Below are positions 1-7,558 of a DNA stretch of 13,009 nt, piece by piece (position 1 is the stretch's first letter; every line of letters starts with the position of its first letter). Position numbers and translations under genes: made by a program. The notes beneath the pieces are model-generated. The model saw only the letters and a list, made by a program, of their open reading frames with translations, was not told the DNA's origin and searched no databases. Source of the DNA: Nitrososphaerota archaeon (GTDB lineage: Archaea > Thermoproteota > Nitrososphaeria > Nitrososphaerales > Gagatemarchaeaceae); the NCBI GenBank assembly GCA_005877365.1, contig VBPP01000141.1:1-13009 (forward strand). Direction: 5' to 3'.

Positions 1-789
1 ATAGCCCCCGAAGACGGGACTCTCCTCTCCCGTCTTCTTGAGCCAAGCCGCGAGGACTCCCTCGGGTGAGTTCTTCGAACCGGTGAGGAGCGTCAGCTTC
101 AGTCTCGTCGGGTCGATTCGATGCGACAGTTCTGAGTACAACCTCCCGGCCTCGACGACCGACTCTTCACTCGTCCGGAGGTGAACGAGTTCTACCGAGA
201 AGCCGGCGAGCGCGGCCATCCATGCAACGACGGAGCTGTGCATTCCTCCCGAGACCAGGCAGAACGCCTTCGCTGTTGAAGTCGGGACTCCCCCGACCCC
301 TCTCCTGATCTCGACGCACGCAACCCCCTGATTTCTGTCGAGGGCGACTTGAAAAATCAGCTCGGGGCTTCTCTCGTCAATTCTCGCCCCTTTCCTCAGC
401 CCAAGCAGTCTCGAATTCGCGGCTCCGATCACGTCCCCTCTCAGAATATTGCTTCTAGTCACCTCAACCTGAACGCCGAACGTCGAGTTTCTCCTCAGGT
501 ATCTCTCTCCGAGGAGCTGGAGAGAAACCAGAAGAGATTCCAGCCCCCCCTCGGATGTGTAACCTAGTCCGATCCAAGCAACGCCCGGCAGGTGGGCACA
601 ATGCCTCGCGGCTGTCGCCGGTTCGCCTCCGAGGACGGCGATCGTCTCCCCTACCCTCACCACTCTGAACCCTCTTCCCGCGAGGACTTTCGTTGCCGAC
701 CTCTCGAGGTCCTCGAGCGCGCCGAACCCCGTCCACCTCAACAGCGCGGACGCTTTCCCGGTTCGTTTCTCGCTTTCTTTTCGTTTCAT
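1..789 (-). CDS. ThiI-like THUMP/PP-loop protein (tRNA 4-thiouridine synthetase family), 3' end outside window
   Basis: The reading frame is open from an ATG at 789 to the window edge (263 codons, no stop), so only the N-terminal part is visible. Residues about 60-165 look like a THUMP RNA-binding domain. They end in the family's typical linker, RRGVGGVP (162-169), followed by a PP-loop at SGGMHSSVVAW (180-190) and the next strand, VELVHL (199-204). ThiI normally adenylates U8 of tRNA with ATP and transfers sulfur to make 4-thiouridine; some archaeal relatives act in other tRNA modifications. The usual PP-loop is SGGxDS; here the Asp is His184, so the chemistry may differ. The catalytic Cys and any rhodanese-like region would lie outside the window. 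A TATA-like box sits about 36 nt upstream, and an in-frame TAA lies a little further up, so the ATG is the natural start. Family assignment is good; exact reaction uncertain. Confidence 0.8.
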   Translation of the reverse strand, partial: MKRKESEKRTGKASALLRWTGFGALEDLERSATKVLAGRGFRVVRVGETIAVLGGEPATAARHCAHLPGVAWIGLGYTSEGGLESLLVSLQLLGERYLRRNSTFGVQVEVTRSNILRGDVIGAANSRLLGLRKGARIDERSPELIFQVALDRNQGVACVEIRRGVGGVPTSTAKAFCLVSGGMHSSVVAWMAALAGFSVELVHLRTSEESVVEAGRLYSELSHRIDPTRLKLTLLTGSKNSPEGVLAAWLKKTGEESPVFGGY

Positions 790-820
790 CTCTTCAGTGA
801 AGCACAGAATCCCTCTCCCG

Positions 821-828
821 CTAATTTA
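821..828 (-). promoter_or_regulatory. TATA-like box for the ThiI-like gene
   Basis: TTAAATTA on the minus strand lies about 36 nt upstream of the ATG at 789, which predicts a leader of roughly 9 nt. It lies in the 142 bp divergent region shared with asnS. Assigned from sequence and spacing only. Confidence 0.5.
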
Positions 829-850
829 ACCCTTGGTTTGGAATCGGACA

Positions 851-860
851 TATTTTTAAG
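851..860 (+). promoter_or_regulatory. TATA-like box for asnS
   Basis: TATTTTTAAG is the most A/T-rich run in the divergent region. A start point about 27 nt downstream, near 882, would give a leader of about 50 nt to the ATG at 932, or about 14 nt to the alternative GTG at 896. Confidence 0.55.
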
Positions 861-931
861 ACGAGAAACCGCGCGCTTTCACCGCAGGTGTCGGAGTGAG
901 GGTGGATCGAGCGAGCAACGCCGCGGAAGTA

Positions 932-2194
932 ATGAGCGCGAAGGCCGAGGTTCACGTGAAGCTCAACGGATGGGTCGTCAGTAAGAGTACCGTCGGAGGT
1001 GTGGTCTTTCTTCTTCTGCGGGATGGGAGCGGCTACGTTCAGCTCTCGGCAAAGAAAGGCGTGACCCCGGATTCCGCCTTCGTGGCGATGAAGTCGGCGA
1101 CGAGGGAGTCTGCGGTGACAGCAGAGGGGGTGGTGAGGGAGGACAAGAGGGCGCCCGGGGGACGTGAGGTCCAAGTGAAAGATTTCACTATCATAGCGAG
1201 CGCCGAGACGTGGCCGATAACGAAATCGGCTGCGAAGTCGGCCTCCTATCTCTACGACAAACGTCACCTGAGCATCAGGGGAAGAAAGGTGATCGCGACG
1301 ATGAAGATACGTGCCGAGGTCATCGGAGCGAGCTTCGACTACTTCAGGGAGAAGGGGTTCGTCCTGATTAGCGCCCCGACCTTTGTCCAGGCCGCCGTCG
1401 AGGGCGGCTCCACCCTCTTCGAAGTCGACTACTTCGGGAAGAAGGCCTACCTGAGCCAGTCCGCCCAGTTCTACGAGGAGGCCGCGCTCCCCGCGCTGGA
1501 GAAAGTCTGGATCTTCCAGCCCGCCTTCCGGGCTGAGAAGTCTAGGACCGCAAAGCACCTCACGGAGTTCTGGATGATCGAGGCAGAGCAGGCGTTCACC
1601 GAGCAGCCCGAGAACATGATGCTACTCGAAGGGTTGCTCGCCTTCATCGTAAAGAGAGTCCTGGAGAGGAGGAAGGAGGAGCTCAGGATTCTGGGGAGAA
1701 GCTTGAAGGAGCTGAGCCTCCCCCTCCCGAGGATTACCTACGACGAGGCGAGAGAGTTTGCTGCACGGAAGGGTGCGAGCTTCGAGTGGGGGGAGGACCT
1801 GACAACCGAGGCTGAGAGGATAATCAGCTTGAGCCATGAATCACCCTTCTTCATCACCGACTATCCTTTGAGCGCGAGGTCCTTCTACCACATGACGTAT
1901 CGCGACCGCCCGAAGGTGACGAGGTCGGCCGACCTCATCGCCCCCGAGGGGGTCGGTGAGCTCGCGACATGCGGACAGAGGATCGCCGAATACGAGGAGT
2001 TGATGGAGAGAGTTCGGAGCCAGGACTTCTCTGCTGAGTCTCTCTCCTGGTACCTCGAGTTGAGGAAGTACGGGATGCCTCCCCACACTGGTTTCGGAAT
2101 CGGCGTTGAGAGGACGACGAGGTGGATCGCGGGGCTGAAGCACATCAGGGCGGCGGGTCTCTTTCCCAGGACGATGACGAGAATCTCCCCTTAA
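932..2194 (+). CDS. asnS: Asparaginyl-tRNA synthetase (class IIb)
   Basis: Charges tRNA-Asn with asparagine using ATP. The 420-residue protein has an N-terminal OB-fold anticodon-binding domain (about 1-95, with LRDGSGYVQ at 29-37) and a class II catalytic core. Visible signatures are SQSAQFYEE (175-183), motif 2 FRAEKSR with HLTEFWMIEAE (199-219), and motif 3 GFGIGVER (387-394). The TEFW element and the PHTGFGIGVER context favour AsnRS over AspRS. Where AsnRS usually reads GEIIGG(G/S)xR, this protein has GELATCGQR (342-350), and motif 3 continues TTRWIAGL. I start at the ATG at 932, just before the OB fold and preceded by GGAAG. The frame is open further up to a GTG at 896, which would add 12 residues. 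radA follows after 34 nt but appears to have its own promoter. An asparagine synthetase-like paralogue is less likely because the OB fold is present. Confidence 0.92.
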   Translation: MSAKAEVHVKLNGWVVSKSTVGGVVFLLLRDGSGYVQLSAKKGVTPDSAFVAMKSATRESAVTAEGVVREDKRAPGGREVQVKDFTIIASAETWPITKSAAKSASYLYDKRHLSIRGRKVIATMKIRAEVIGASFDYFREKGFVLISAPTFVQAAVEGGSTLFEVDYFGKKAYLSQSAQFYEEAALPALEKVWIFQPAFRAEKSRTAKHLTEFWMIEAEQAFTEQPENMMLLEGLLAFIVKRVLERRKEELRILGRSLKELSLPLPRITYDEAREFAARKGASFEWGEDLTTEAERIISLSHESPFFITDYPLSARSFYHMTYRDRPKVTRSADLIAPEGVGELATCGQRIAEYEELMERVRSQDFSAESLSWYLELRKYGMPPHTGFGIGVERTTRWIAGLKHIRAAGLFPRTMTRISP

Positions 2195-2197
2195 GCC

Positions 2198-2204
2198 TTA
2201 ATTA
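2198..2204 (+). promoter_or_regulatory. TATA-like box for radA
   Basis: TTAATTA, just after the asnS stop codon, is centred 28 nt upstream of the radA ATG. This spacing predicts a leaderless transcript beginning at or next to the start codon. No Shine-Dalgarno sequence precedes that ATG. Confidence 0.6.
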
Positions 2205-2228
2205 CAGGAATTCAAGTCCACTTCCCGC

Positions 2229-3230
2229 ATGGAAGAAGTAAATGAGGAGCTCGCCCTCACGACCCTGCCCGGTGTGGGGCCCGCAACAAAACAGAAACTC
2301 AACGATGCGGGGATTTACACTATTCTGGACCTGGCGACCGCGAGTCCTACGGACATCGCTGAGGCTGTGGACATAGACACCTCGAAGGCAGTGGAGCTGA
2401 ACAACAAGGCGAGGAAGAAGCTTGTCGAGATGGGGAAGCTGGAGCCTGACTTCATCAGCGCTTCTGACCTTCTGGAGAAGAGGAAGGCGATCGACAGGGT
2501 CAGCACTGGCTCGAGGAATCTCGACGACCTCCTTGGGGGCGGCATCGAGACATGGGCGATGACCGAATTTTACGGTGAATTCGGGTCAGGAAAATCGCAG
2601 ATATGCCACACTCTTTGCTGCACCGTCCAGATGCCTAGGGGGGAGGGCGGGCTGGACGGGGGGGCGATATACATCGACACGGAGGGGACCTTCAGGCCGG
2701 AGAGGGTCGCCGAGATAGCGAGGGCGAGGGGGCTTGACGCTCAAGAAGTCTTGAAGAGAATAACCGTGGCGCGCGCCTACAACAGCGCCCACCAGGAGCT
2801 GATCGTGAAGGACATGGGAAGGATGATAGAACCCAACGGAGTGAAGATCGTACTCCTCGACAGCGCCGTCGCTCACTACAGGGCGGAGTTCCTCGGGAGG
2901 GGGACGCTCGCCGAGAGGCAGCAGAGGCTCAACCGGTTCATGCATCAACTCCTGCGCACGGCCGAGGTCTACAACGTCGCCGTTGTCGTGACGAATCAAG
3001 TCCAGGCAGCACCCGACACCTTCTTCGGCGACCCGTCCAGACCCACAGGAGGACACGTCGTCGCGCACACAAGCACCTACAGACTCTACTTGAGGAAGTC
3101 GGGGAGGAACAGGATTGCGAGGATGGTCGACAGTCCCTATCACCCCGAGAGGGACGCGGTCTTCGTCCTCAACGAGAAGGGTGTCGACGACCCGACAGAG
3201 GAGTCGCCGAGAAAGAGAAGTTCCTCATAA
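2229..3230 (+). CDS. radA: DNA repair and recombination protein RadA
   Basis: Archaeal RecA/Rad51-family recombinase, which forms ATP-dependent filaments on single-stranded DNA and catalyses strand exchange. The 333 residues match the usual full length. An N-terminal helix-hairpin-helix domain is seen at about 10-50 (LPGVGPATKQKL). The linker carries the FxxA polymerisation motif as FISA (75-78), which docks onto the neighbouring subunit. The ATPase core follows: RVSTGSRNLDDLLGGGIET (90-108), Walker A GEFGSGKS (116-123), a Walker B-type strand VKIVLLDS (205-212), and the DNA-binding loop region around QAAPDTFFGDPSRPTGGH (259-276). The C-terminus ends in a short basic/Ser tail, RKRSSS. The ATG at 2229 is supported by the TATA-like box 28 nt upstream. 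All key motifs are intact, so this should be the active main recombinase rather than a RadB-type paralogue, which lacks the N-terminal domain. Confidence 0.97.
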   Translation: MEEVNEELALTTLPGVGPATKQKLNDAGIYTILDLATASPTDIAEAVDIDTSKAVELNNKARKKLVEMGKLEPDFISASDLLEKRKAIDRVSTGSRNLDDLLGGGIETWAMTEFYGEFGSGKSQICHTLCCTVQMPRGEGGLDGGAIYIDTEGTFRPERVAEIARARGLDAQEVLKRITVARAYNSAHQELIVKDMGRMIEPNGVKIVLLDSAVAHYRAEFLGRGTLAERQQRLNRFMHQLLRTAEVYNVAVVVTNQVQAAPDTFFGDPSRPTGGHVVAHTSTYRLYLRKSGRNRIARMVDSPYHPERDAVFVLNEKGVDDPTEESPRKRSSS

Positions 3231-3232
3231 CG

Positions 3233-3242
3233 GTTTTAATAC
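3233..3242 (+). promoter_or_regulatory. TATA-like box for the surface-protein gene
   Basis: GTTTTAATAC begins two bases after the radA stop codon and is centred about 36 nt upstream of the TTG start at 3274. It predicts a leader of about 9-10 nt. GGAG at 3261-3264 lies 9 nt before the TTG and could act as a ribosome-binding site. Confidence 0.5.
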
Positions 3243-3273
3243 AATAGCCGGGTCGCCAACGGAGTCTATTCAA

Positions 3274-5988
3274 TTGAAGTCTAGGCAGCTCGCAGCGATA
3301 GCAGTTATCTTGTCGCTCGGGGTCTTGCCTATCGCCCCCGGTGGGGTCGCCGCTCTCCCGAGCGGATACTCCGAGAGGCTGGCCGTCTACGCGGCTGGCT
3401 CAAACGCCCTCTGGTACGTGACTCTCAGCGGGGTCAACGCATCAGCGCCAGCGATCTCCCGGGCCGAGGCGATTTCAGGCCTCACCTCGTTCAACCTGAC
3501 CGCGATAAAGACAACCTCGTGGGACTCGGACTTCCAGGTGTTCGGGCCCGAGGGCTACGACCTTCTGCGCCTCCCTTTCATCCCGGACCAGGGTCTCTTC
3601 CTCACGCTGAGTGCCTCGGACGCGTCTGTCGCGACCTCCGCGGTCTCGGCCTTCGACTCCTATCTCGCAGCCGCATTCGTTCCCCTATCGAACGGGAGCG
3701 GCACCTACAGCTACTTCAGCCCCGTCTCCTTCGGCCTCATTGTCCCAGGAACTCTGCTCAGGCTGATCCCCCAGAGCGTCGGCGGCTTTGCGTCACTCAT
3801 CTCGCCTACGCAGCTGGTCGCGCTGGCCTCGCCCTTCGTCACCCTCTCGGGGCAGAAGACCGCGAGCGGGTTCTCCCATTCACTCACTGTGGGCTCAATC
3901 AAACTTGCGGCCGTGGCCTCCGGCACTCTGCAGCTGCTCACCCTCTTCGGGAGCAGCCCTTCGTCCATCCAACCCTCGAAACTCGCCAATACTTCTACGA
4001 TATACGTGCGTTCGCTCGATGGACTCATCTCCTCGAAGGACAAGGCGACGGTGAGGAACAATGGTGCGAACTTCAGCGGCTCCTACTCCTACACCCTCAG
4101 CCACACCACCAAGGTGAAGGCCCTGAACCTCACCCTTCTCCAGTCTCCATCTGTCGTCATCGCGACGAGGATACTCGACAAGGGTTCCCTCAATTCTGGA
4201 GACACCCTCGCCGTCACCCTCTCCGTCAAGAACATCGCGTCTCAGCCGGTCCAGAATTTCACTGTTAGAGACGTCTGGTGGAAGTCTCATCCCAATATCT
4301 TCACCTTCTCAAGCGGCAGCTGGAACTTCACGATTGCATCCATCGGTGCGGGGCAGGAGGAGCCCCGGACGTACATCTTGAAAGTGAATTCGTCTGACAA
4401 GGGCGAGATTACCATCCCGTCAGTCACTGGCAGCTACTTCTACCAGGGCGGCGGTGTTCGGTTCAACGGGACAGCAGTCTTCAACGAAGCACAAGTCGTT
4501 GTCGGGATGGTAGAGCCGGCTCTCGCCATAAAGGTCCAGCCTAGCGGGGCGTCGGGAAACCCCCTGGGAACGCCGGAGAACTTCACGGTGACTGTCACGA
4601 ATATAGGTTCAGGCCCGGCGCTCAACGTAAAGGTGGCGAACTCCACGAAACAAAGCCTCTCTGTGGGAGGGACCATGGTCGTCGGAGTCCCAATCAAGTT
4701 CACGAACATCATCCAGAGCAACATCTCCAGGTTCTTCACCGTCTCTTGGCAGACACCCGAGGGAGAGACCCGCCTCCTACGCTCGAGTCTCGCCACCCTA
4801 TTCTTCACCCACTCCTCGATGGAGGTCGGGTTCGGTCGTGTCGTAGTCAACGCCACAGCGACGCCCCTCTCGTTGTCGAGAATGAATATCACCTTGAGGT
4901 ACACGACGTCGAACAGCGGCCACGCCTCCGTCAGCGCGCTCTCTAGCGCTCAGCCGATTCCCTCAGGGCTCGATTGCGGGAAGACCTCCGGCGGTAACAT
5001 AACCTGCTCGAACCAGACGGTCTTTCTGAAGTACAGCAACCTTCAGACGGGAGCAACGAAGAAGGCCAGCGTCTGGTTCGTCGTGAGCCAGAGGAGTCTG
5101 ATCTTCACGCCAGCGAAGTTCAACGTCACGACGAGCGGCTTCACCTTTAGGGGCGTCACTGGGGGGATAGCCGCCCCGGCTGGCCTCGTCGTCTCGAAGA
5201 CGCTCAGCCCCAACTCGTTCTTCCGGGGGATGACCCCGACGGTGGTCGTGAACGCCTCGAACCGAGGTGGTTACGTCTTCTACAACGCCACGGTATCTGC
5301 GAGCGCCGACTCTTTCGACAAAATTCCCGCCTCACCGGGCGTGACTCGGAAGTTCTTCGAGATGATCAATCCCGGTACCTCCTCATCCTTCAACTACACA
5401 GTGGTAGTGGATAGCGGAGGCTCTGGGACCTTCAAGGCCTCCGGGGTGGCAGTCCAGCTCCTCTTCGGGGGGACGAGGTTCAACTTCGACCTGCCGCAGG
5501 GGAACGCCACAGTCCTGCGTCCGCTACAGGCCTCCCTCTCCGCCTCACCCCGCAGCCCCGTCGAGGGGAGCAGCTTCAGTGTCCAACTCTCAGTCAACAA
5601 TCCATCACCCGTTCAGGTCTCCGCCGTACACTTTGAACTCAAGCTCCCACCCGGGGTCAGGGTCTTGAGCCTGACTAACGCGAACGTGACGAACGGCGCG
5701 GTCACAATCGGCATCCCCTCTCTCTCTGCGGGGAGCACCTACTCAGCAAATCTTACGCTTAGCGCCGCATCAGGCTTGTCTCTCTCCCTGAGCGGCGGTA
5801 CTCTCACCTGGAGCTACTCCGGGCAAAAAGTGATTGGGCTACTCCCGAGTCAGAGCGTCACGGTCCATGAGGACGTCTTGACGAGATACGCCTTTCCCGT
5901 CGTCATCGCGGTCCTGGCGGTGCTGGCCGCCGCCCTCACGATAAGGAGACGCGTTACTCCCGCTACCGCTCCCGCTTCCCGGCAATGA
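3274..5988 (+). CDS. Secreted, C-terminally membrane-anchored surface protein with repeated CARDB/DUF11-like beta domains
   Basis: Probable cell-surface protein of 904 residues. The TTG at 3274 fits best: it gives a classical signal peptide (basic KSRQ, then a hydrophobic run to about residue 28), and upstream sequence in this frame is Arg-rich and overlaps radA. The mature part is rich in Ser, Thr, Val and Gly and holds about two dozen N-x-S/T sequons. Four stretches look like immunoglobulin-like CARDB/DUF11 modules, recognisable by the pattern 'xVxNxGxxPxxN': near residues 310, 435, 653 and 765 (for example VTVTNIGSGPALNVKV). The only two cysteines (568 and 578) could form one disulfide. 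A single transmembrane helix (872-890) followed by RRR and a short tail anchors the C-terminus, with the bulk outside. Role unknown; S-layer component or adhesin are possibilities. The 3' end overlaps the inositol-phosphate synthase gene by 26 bp. Confidence 0.8.
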   Translation: MKSRQLAAIAVILSLGVLPIAPGGVAALPSGYSERLAVYAAGSNALWYVTLSGVNASAPAISRAEAISGLTSFNLTAIKTTSWDSDFQVFGPEGYDLLRLPFIPDQGLFLTLSASDASVATSAVSAFDSYLAAAFVPLSNGSGTYSYFSPVSFGLIVPGTLLRLIPQSVGGFASLISPTQLVALASPFVTLSGQKTASGFSHSLTVGSIKLAAVASGTLQLLTLFGSSPSSIQPSKLANTSTIYVRSLDGLISSKDKATVRNNGANFSGSYSYTLSHTTKVKALNLTLLQSPSVVIATRILDKGSLNSGDTLAVTLSVKNIASQPVQNFTVRDVWWKSHPNIFTFSSGSWNFTIASIGAGQEEPRTYILKVNSSDKGEITIPSVTGSYFYQGGGVRFNGTAVFNEAQVVVGMVEPALAIKVQPSGASGNPLGTPENFTVTVTNIGSGPALNVKVANSTKQSLSVGGTMVVGVPIKFTNIIQSNISRFFTVSWQTPEGETRLLRSSLATLFFTHSSMEVGFGRVVVNATATPLSLSRMNITLRYTTSNSGHASVSALSSAQPIPSGLDCGKTSGGNITCSNQTVFLKYSNLQTGATKKASVWFVVSQRSLIFTPAKFNVTTSGFTFRGVTGGIAAPAGLVVSKTLSPNSFFRGMTPTVVVNASNRGGYVFYNATVSASADSFDKIPASPGVTRKFFEMINPGTSSSFNYTVVVDSGGSGTFKASGVAVQLLFGGTRFNFDLPQGNATVLRPLQASLSASPRSPVEGSSFSVQLSVNNPSPVQVSAVHFELKLPPGVRVLSLTNANVTNGAVTIGIPSLSAGSTYSANLTLSAASGLSLSLSGGTLTWSYSGQKVIGLLPSQSVTVHEDVLTRYAFPVVIAVLAVLAAALTIRRRVTPATAPASRQ

Positions 5989-7024
5989 ACTCCTCGAACG
6001 CGGCCTTCGCTTCCGGGTACGGCATCTGCTTCGGCGGGTGCTTAAAGCAGAATGCGGAGAGGCTCGTAAGCTCCCCCTTAACTCCCCTCTCGAGAGCGAG
6101 CTTCGTTCCTCTTATCGCGTCGACCATCACACCCGCGCTGTCGTACGCGTCGACGACGTGAAGCTTCACATCGATCTCCACGGTCGTTCCCCCGAAGTAC
6201 CTTCCCTTCAACCAGATGTAGCAGACCTTGTCGTTCCTCAAGAATGGGACGTAGTCGCTGGGGCCGATCCGCGTGGGAACCTCGTAAGGAGACATCGCCC
6301 TCACTGCGCTCGTCTTGCTCTCCCTCTTGTCTCTCAGCCTGCTCTCCTCCAGCATATTCAGGAAGTCCGTGTCTCCGCCAATGTTAAGCTGGTAGGTCTC
6401 GTCGACCTTCGCCCCCCTATCGACGGCCATCTTCACCAACGTCTTGTGTAGGACCGTCGCCCCCACCTGGCTCATCACATCGTCTCCGGCCACGGGCAGA
6501 CCCCCCTCCCTGAACCTCTCAGCCCACTCGGGGTCGGAGGCGACGAAGACGGGTATCGCGTTGATGAAGGCCACCCTACCCTTTATCGCGGCGTTTGCGT
6601 AGAAATGAGTCGCCTTGGTGCTCCCGACGGGTAGGTAGTTCACCAGGATCTCCGCCCCCGACGACCTGAGTTCTTCGACGACGTCCACCTCACCCTCCCT
6701 CGAGACTGGAACGACACCCTTCAGGTACTTGCCGATACCGTCGAGGAGGGGGCCCCTCTTCACGGTGACACCTAGCTTGGGGATGTCGGAGATCCTCGGC
6801 GTGTTGTTCGGCTTCTCCTGGATCGCTTCCGCCAGGTCCTTACCGACTTTCCTGGAGGAGACGTCGAAGGCAGATACGAACTCAATCGAATCGGGGGTAT
6901 ACCCGCCGAGCTTCCCGTAAGTTAGACCCTCTTCGCTTTCCCGCTCCTCGTAGTAGTGGACGCCCTGGACTATCGCGGAGGCGCAGTTCCCGACACCCGC
7001 GATCGCGACTCTGATTCTTGCCAA
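5963..7024 (-). CDS. ino1: Inositol-3-phosphate synthase (myo-inositol-1-phosphate synthase)
   Basis: Converts glucose 6-phosphate to 1L-myo-inositol 1-phosphate with bound NAD+. In archaea the product feeds phosphoinositide head groups or inositol-type solutes. The 353 residues match the short archaeal/actinobacterial form. Visible features are the Rossmann motif AGVGNCASAIVQG (9-21), VNYLPVGS (128-135), INAIPVF (154-160), GDDVMSQVGAT (180-190) and QLNIGGDTDFLNML (212-225), followed by SKTSAV (236-241). In the family the GDD motif is usually followed by a hydrophobic residue, then Lys-Ser-Gln; here the Lys position is Met184. The start is a TTG at 7024, chosen because it begins directly at the first Rossmann strand and lies about 33 nt after a TATA-like box. 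It is transcribed divergently from the Nudix gene and converges with the surface-protein gene. Confidence 0.92.
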   Translation of the reverse strand: MARIRVAIAGVGNCASAIVQGVHYYEERESEEGLTYGKLGGYTPDSIEFVSAFDVSSRKVGKDLAEAIQEKPNNTPRISDIPKLGVTVKRGPLLDGIGKYLKGVVPVSREGEVDVVEELRSSGAEILVNYLPVGSTKATHFYANAAIKGRVAFINAIPVFVASDPEWAERFREGGLPVAGDDVMSQVGATVLHKTLVKMAVDRGAKVDETYQLNIGGDTDFLNMLEESRLRDKRESKTSAVRAMSPYEVPTRIGPSDYVPFLRNDKVCYIWLKGRYFGGTTVEIDVKLHVVDAYDSAGVMVDAIRGTKLALERGVKGELTSLSAFCFKHPPKQMPYPEAKAAFEEFIAGKRER

Positions 7025-7052
7025 GCCTACTTTTAGGCGGCGATGAAAATTC

Positions 7053-7060
7053 CTATAAAT
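7053..7060 (-). promoter_or_regulatory. TATA-like box for ino1, possibly bidirectional
   Basis: The minus strand reads ATTTATAG about 33 nt upstream of the ino1 TTG, predicting a leader of about 6 nt. The same bases read CTATAAAT on the plus strand and could also serve the Nudix gene with a leader of about 35 nt. A weaker CTTATCATC at 7087-7095 is better spaced for a leaderless Nudix transcript. Confidence 0.5.
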
Positions 7061-7117
7061 TGATTGCCCCGGCTCGGCGGAAGCCTCTTATCATCGTAAG
7101 GGGGACAGTTTACAGGC

Positions 7118-7549
7118 ATGGAGGAACGATCTGCCGGCGCGGTACTCTTCAACGACATCGGGAACTCGAGGAAATACCTGCTGCTCAAGTACCCCGCGGG
7201 ACACTGGGATTTCCCGAAAGGAAACGTAGAGAAGGGGGAGAGTGAAGGGCAGACAGTCCTCAGGGAAGTGAATGAGGAGACGGGGCTCGACGACGTGAAG
7301 CTAATTGACGGCTTCAGGCGGAAGATCGAATACTTCTACCGTCGAGAAAATAAGTCGGTACACAAGGAGGTCGTCTTTCTCCTTGCGGAGACGAATAAGG
7401 ACGACGTGAAGCTCTCCTTTGAGCACCAGGCTTACGGCTGGTTTAGCTTCCGGGAGGCGCTCGAGAACGTGACTTACAACAACTCTAGGCGGATTCTCCT
7501 ACAGGCTCGGAAATATCTTGAAGAGACGACACGACAAATACGAAAGTAG
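7118..7549 (+). CDS. Nudix hydrolase, Ap4A-hydrolase-like (asymmetric diadenosine tetraphosphatase type)
   Basis: Small 143-residue Nudix protein, expected to hydrolyse a nucleoside diphosphate linked to another group in a Mg2+-dependent reaction. The Nudix box is perfect: G35, five residues, E41, seven residues, then REVNEETGL (49-57). WDFPKG (30-35) leads into it. The short single-domain form, with YPAGHWDFPKG before the box and FEHQAYGWFSFREA (101-114) after it, resembles the NUDT2/Ap4A hydrolase branch, in which an E-H-x-x-Y-x-W element contacts substrate. Substrate specificity cannot be fixed from sequence alone; (di)nucleoside polyphosphate clean-up is the most likely role. The ATG at 7118 begins just before the first beta strand (SAGAVLF). 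The 3' end faces the next minus-strand ORF with a 9 bp gap. Confidence 0.9.
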   Translation: MEERSAGAVLFNDIGNSRKYLLLKYPAGHWDFPKGNVEKGESEGQTVLREVNEETGLDDVKLIDGFRRKIEYFYRRENKSVHKEVVFLLAETNKDDVKLSFEHQAYGWFSFREALENVTYNNSRRILLQARKYLEETTRQIRK

Positions 7550-7558
7550 GCAAGCAAC

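Noticed and set aside
464..984. Short frames at 349-567, 464-736 and 592-984 in the left end
   Set aside because: They lie over the coherent THUMP/PP-loop reading frame on the minus strand, have no recognisable content, and are explained as shadows.
821..1558. 245-residue minus-strand frame opposite asnS
   Set aside because: It is antisense to a clear AsnRS catalytic core and has no domain-like sequence; open because of the high-GC codon bias.
3115..3273. Longer start for the surface protein (ATG at 3115)
   Set aside because: The added 53 residues are Arg/Ser-rich, overlap radA in another frame, and would bury the signal peptide. TTG 3274 places the signal peptide at the N-terminus.
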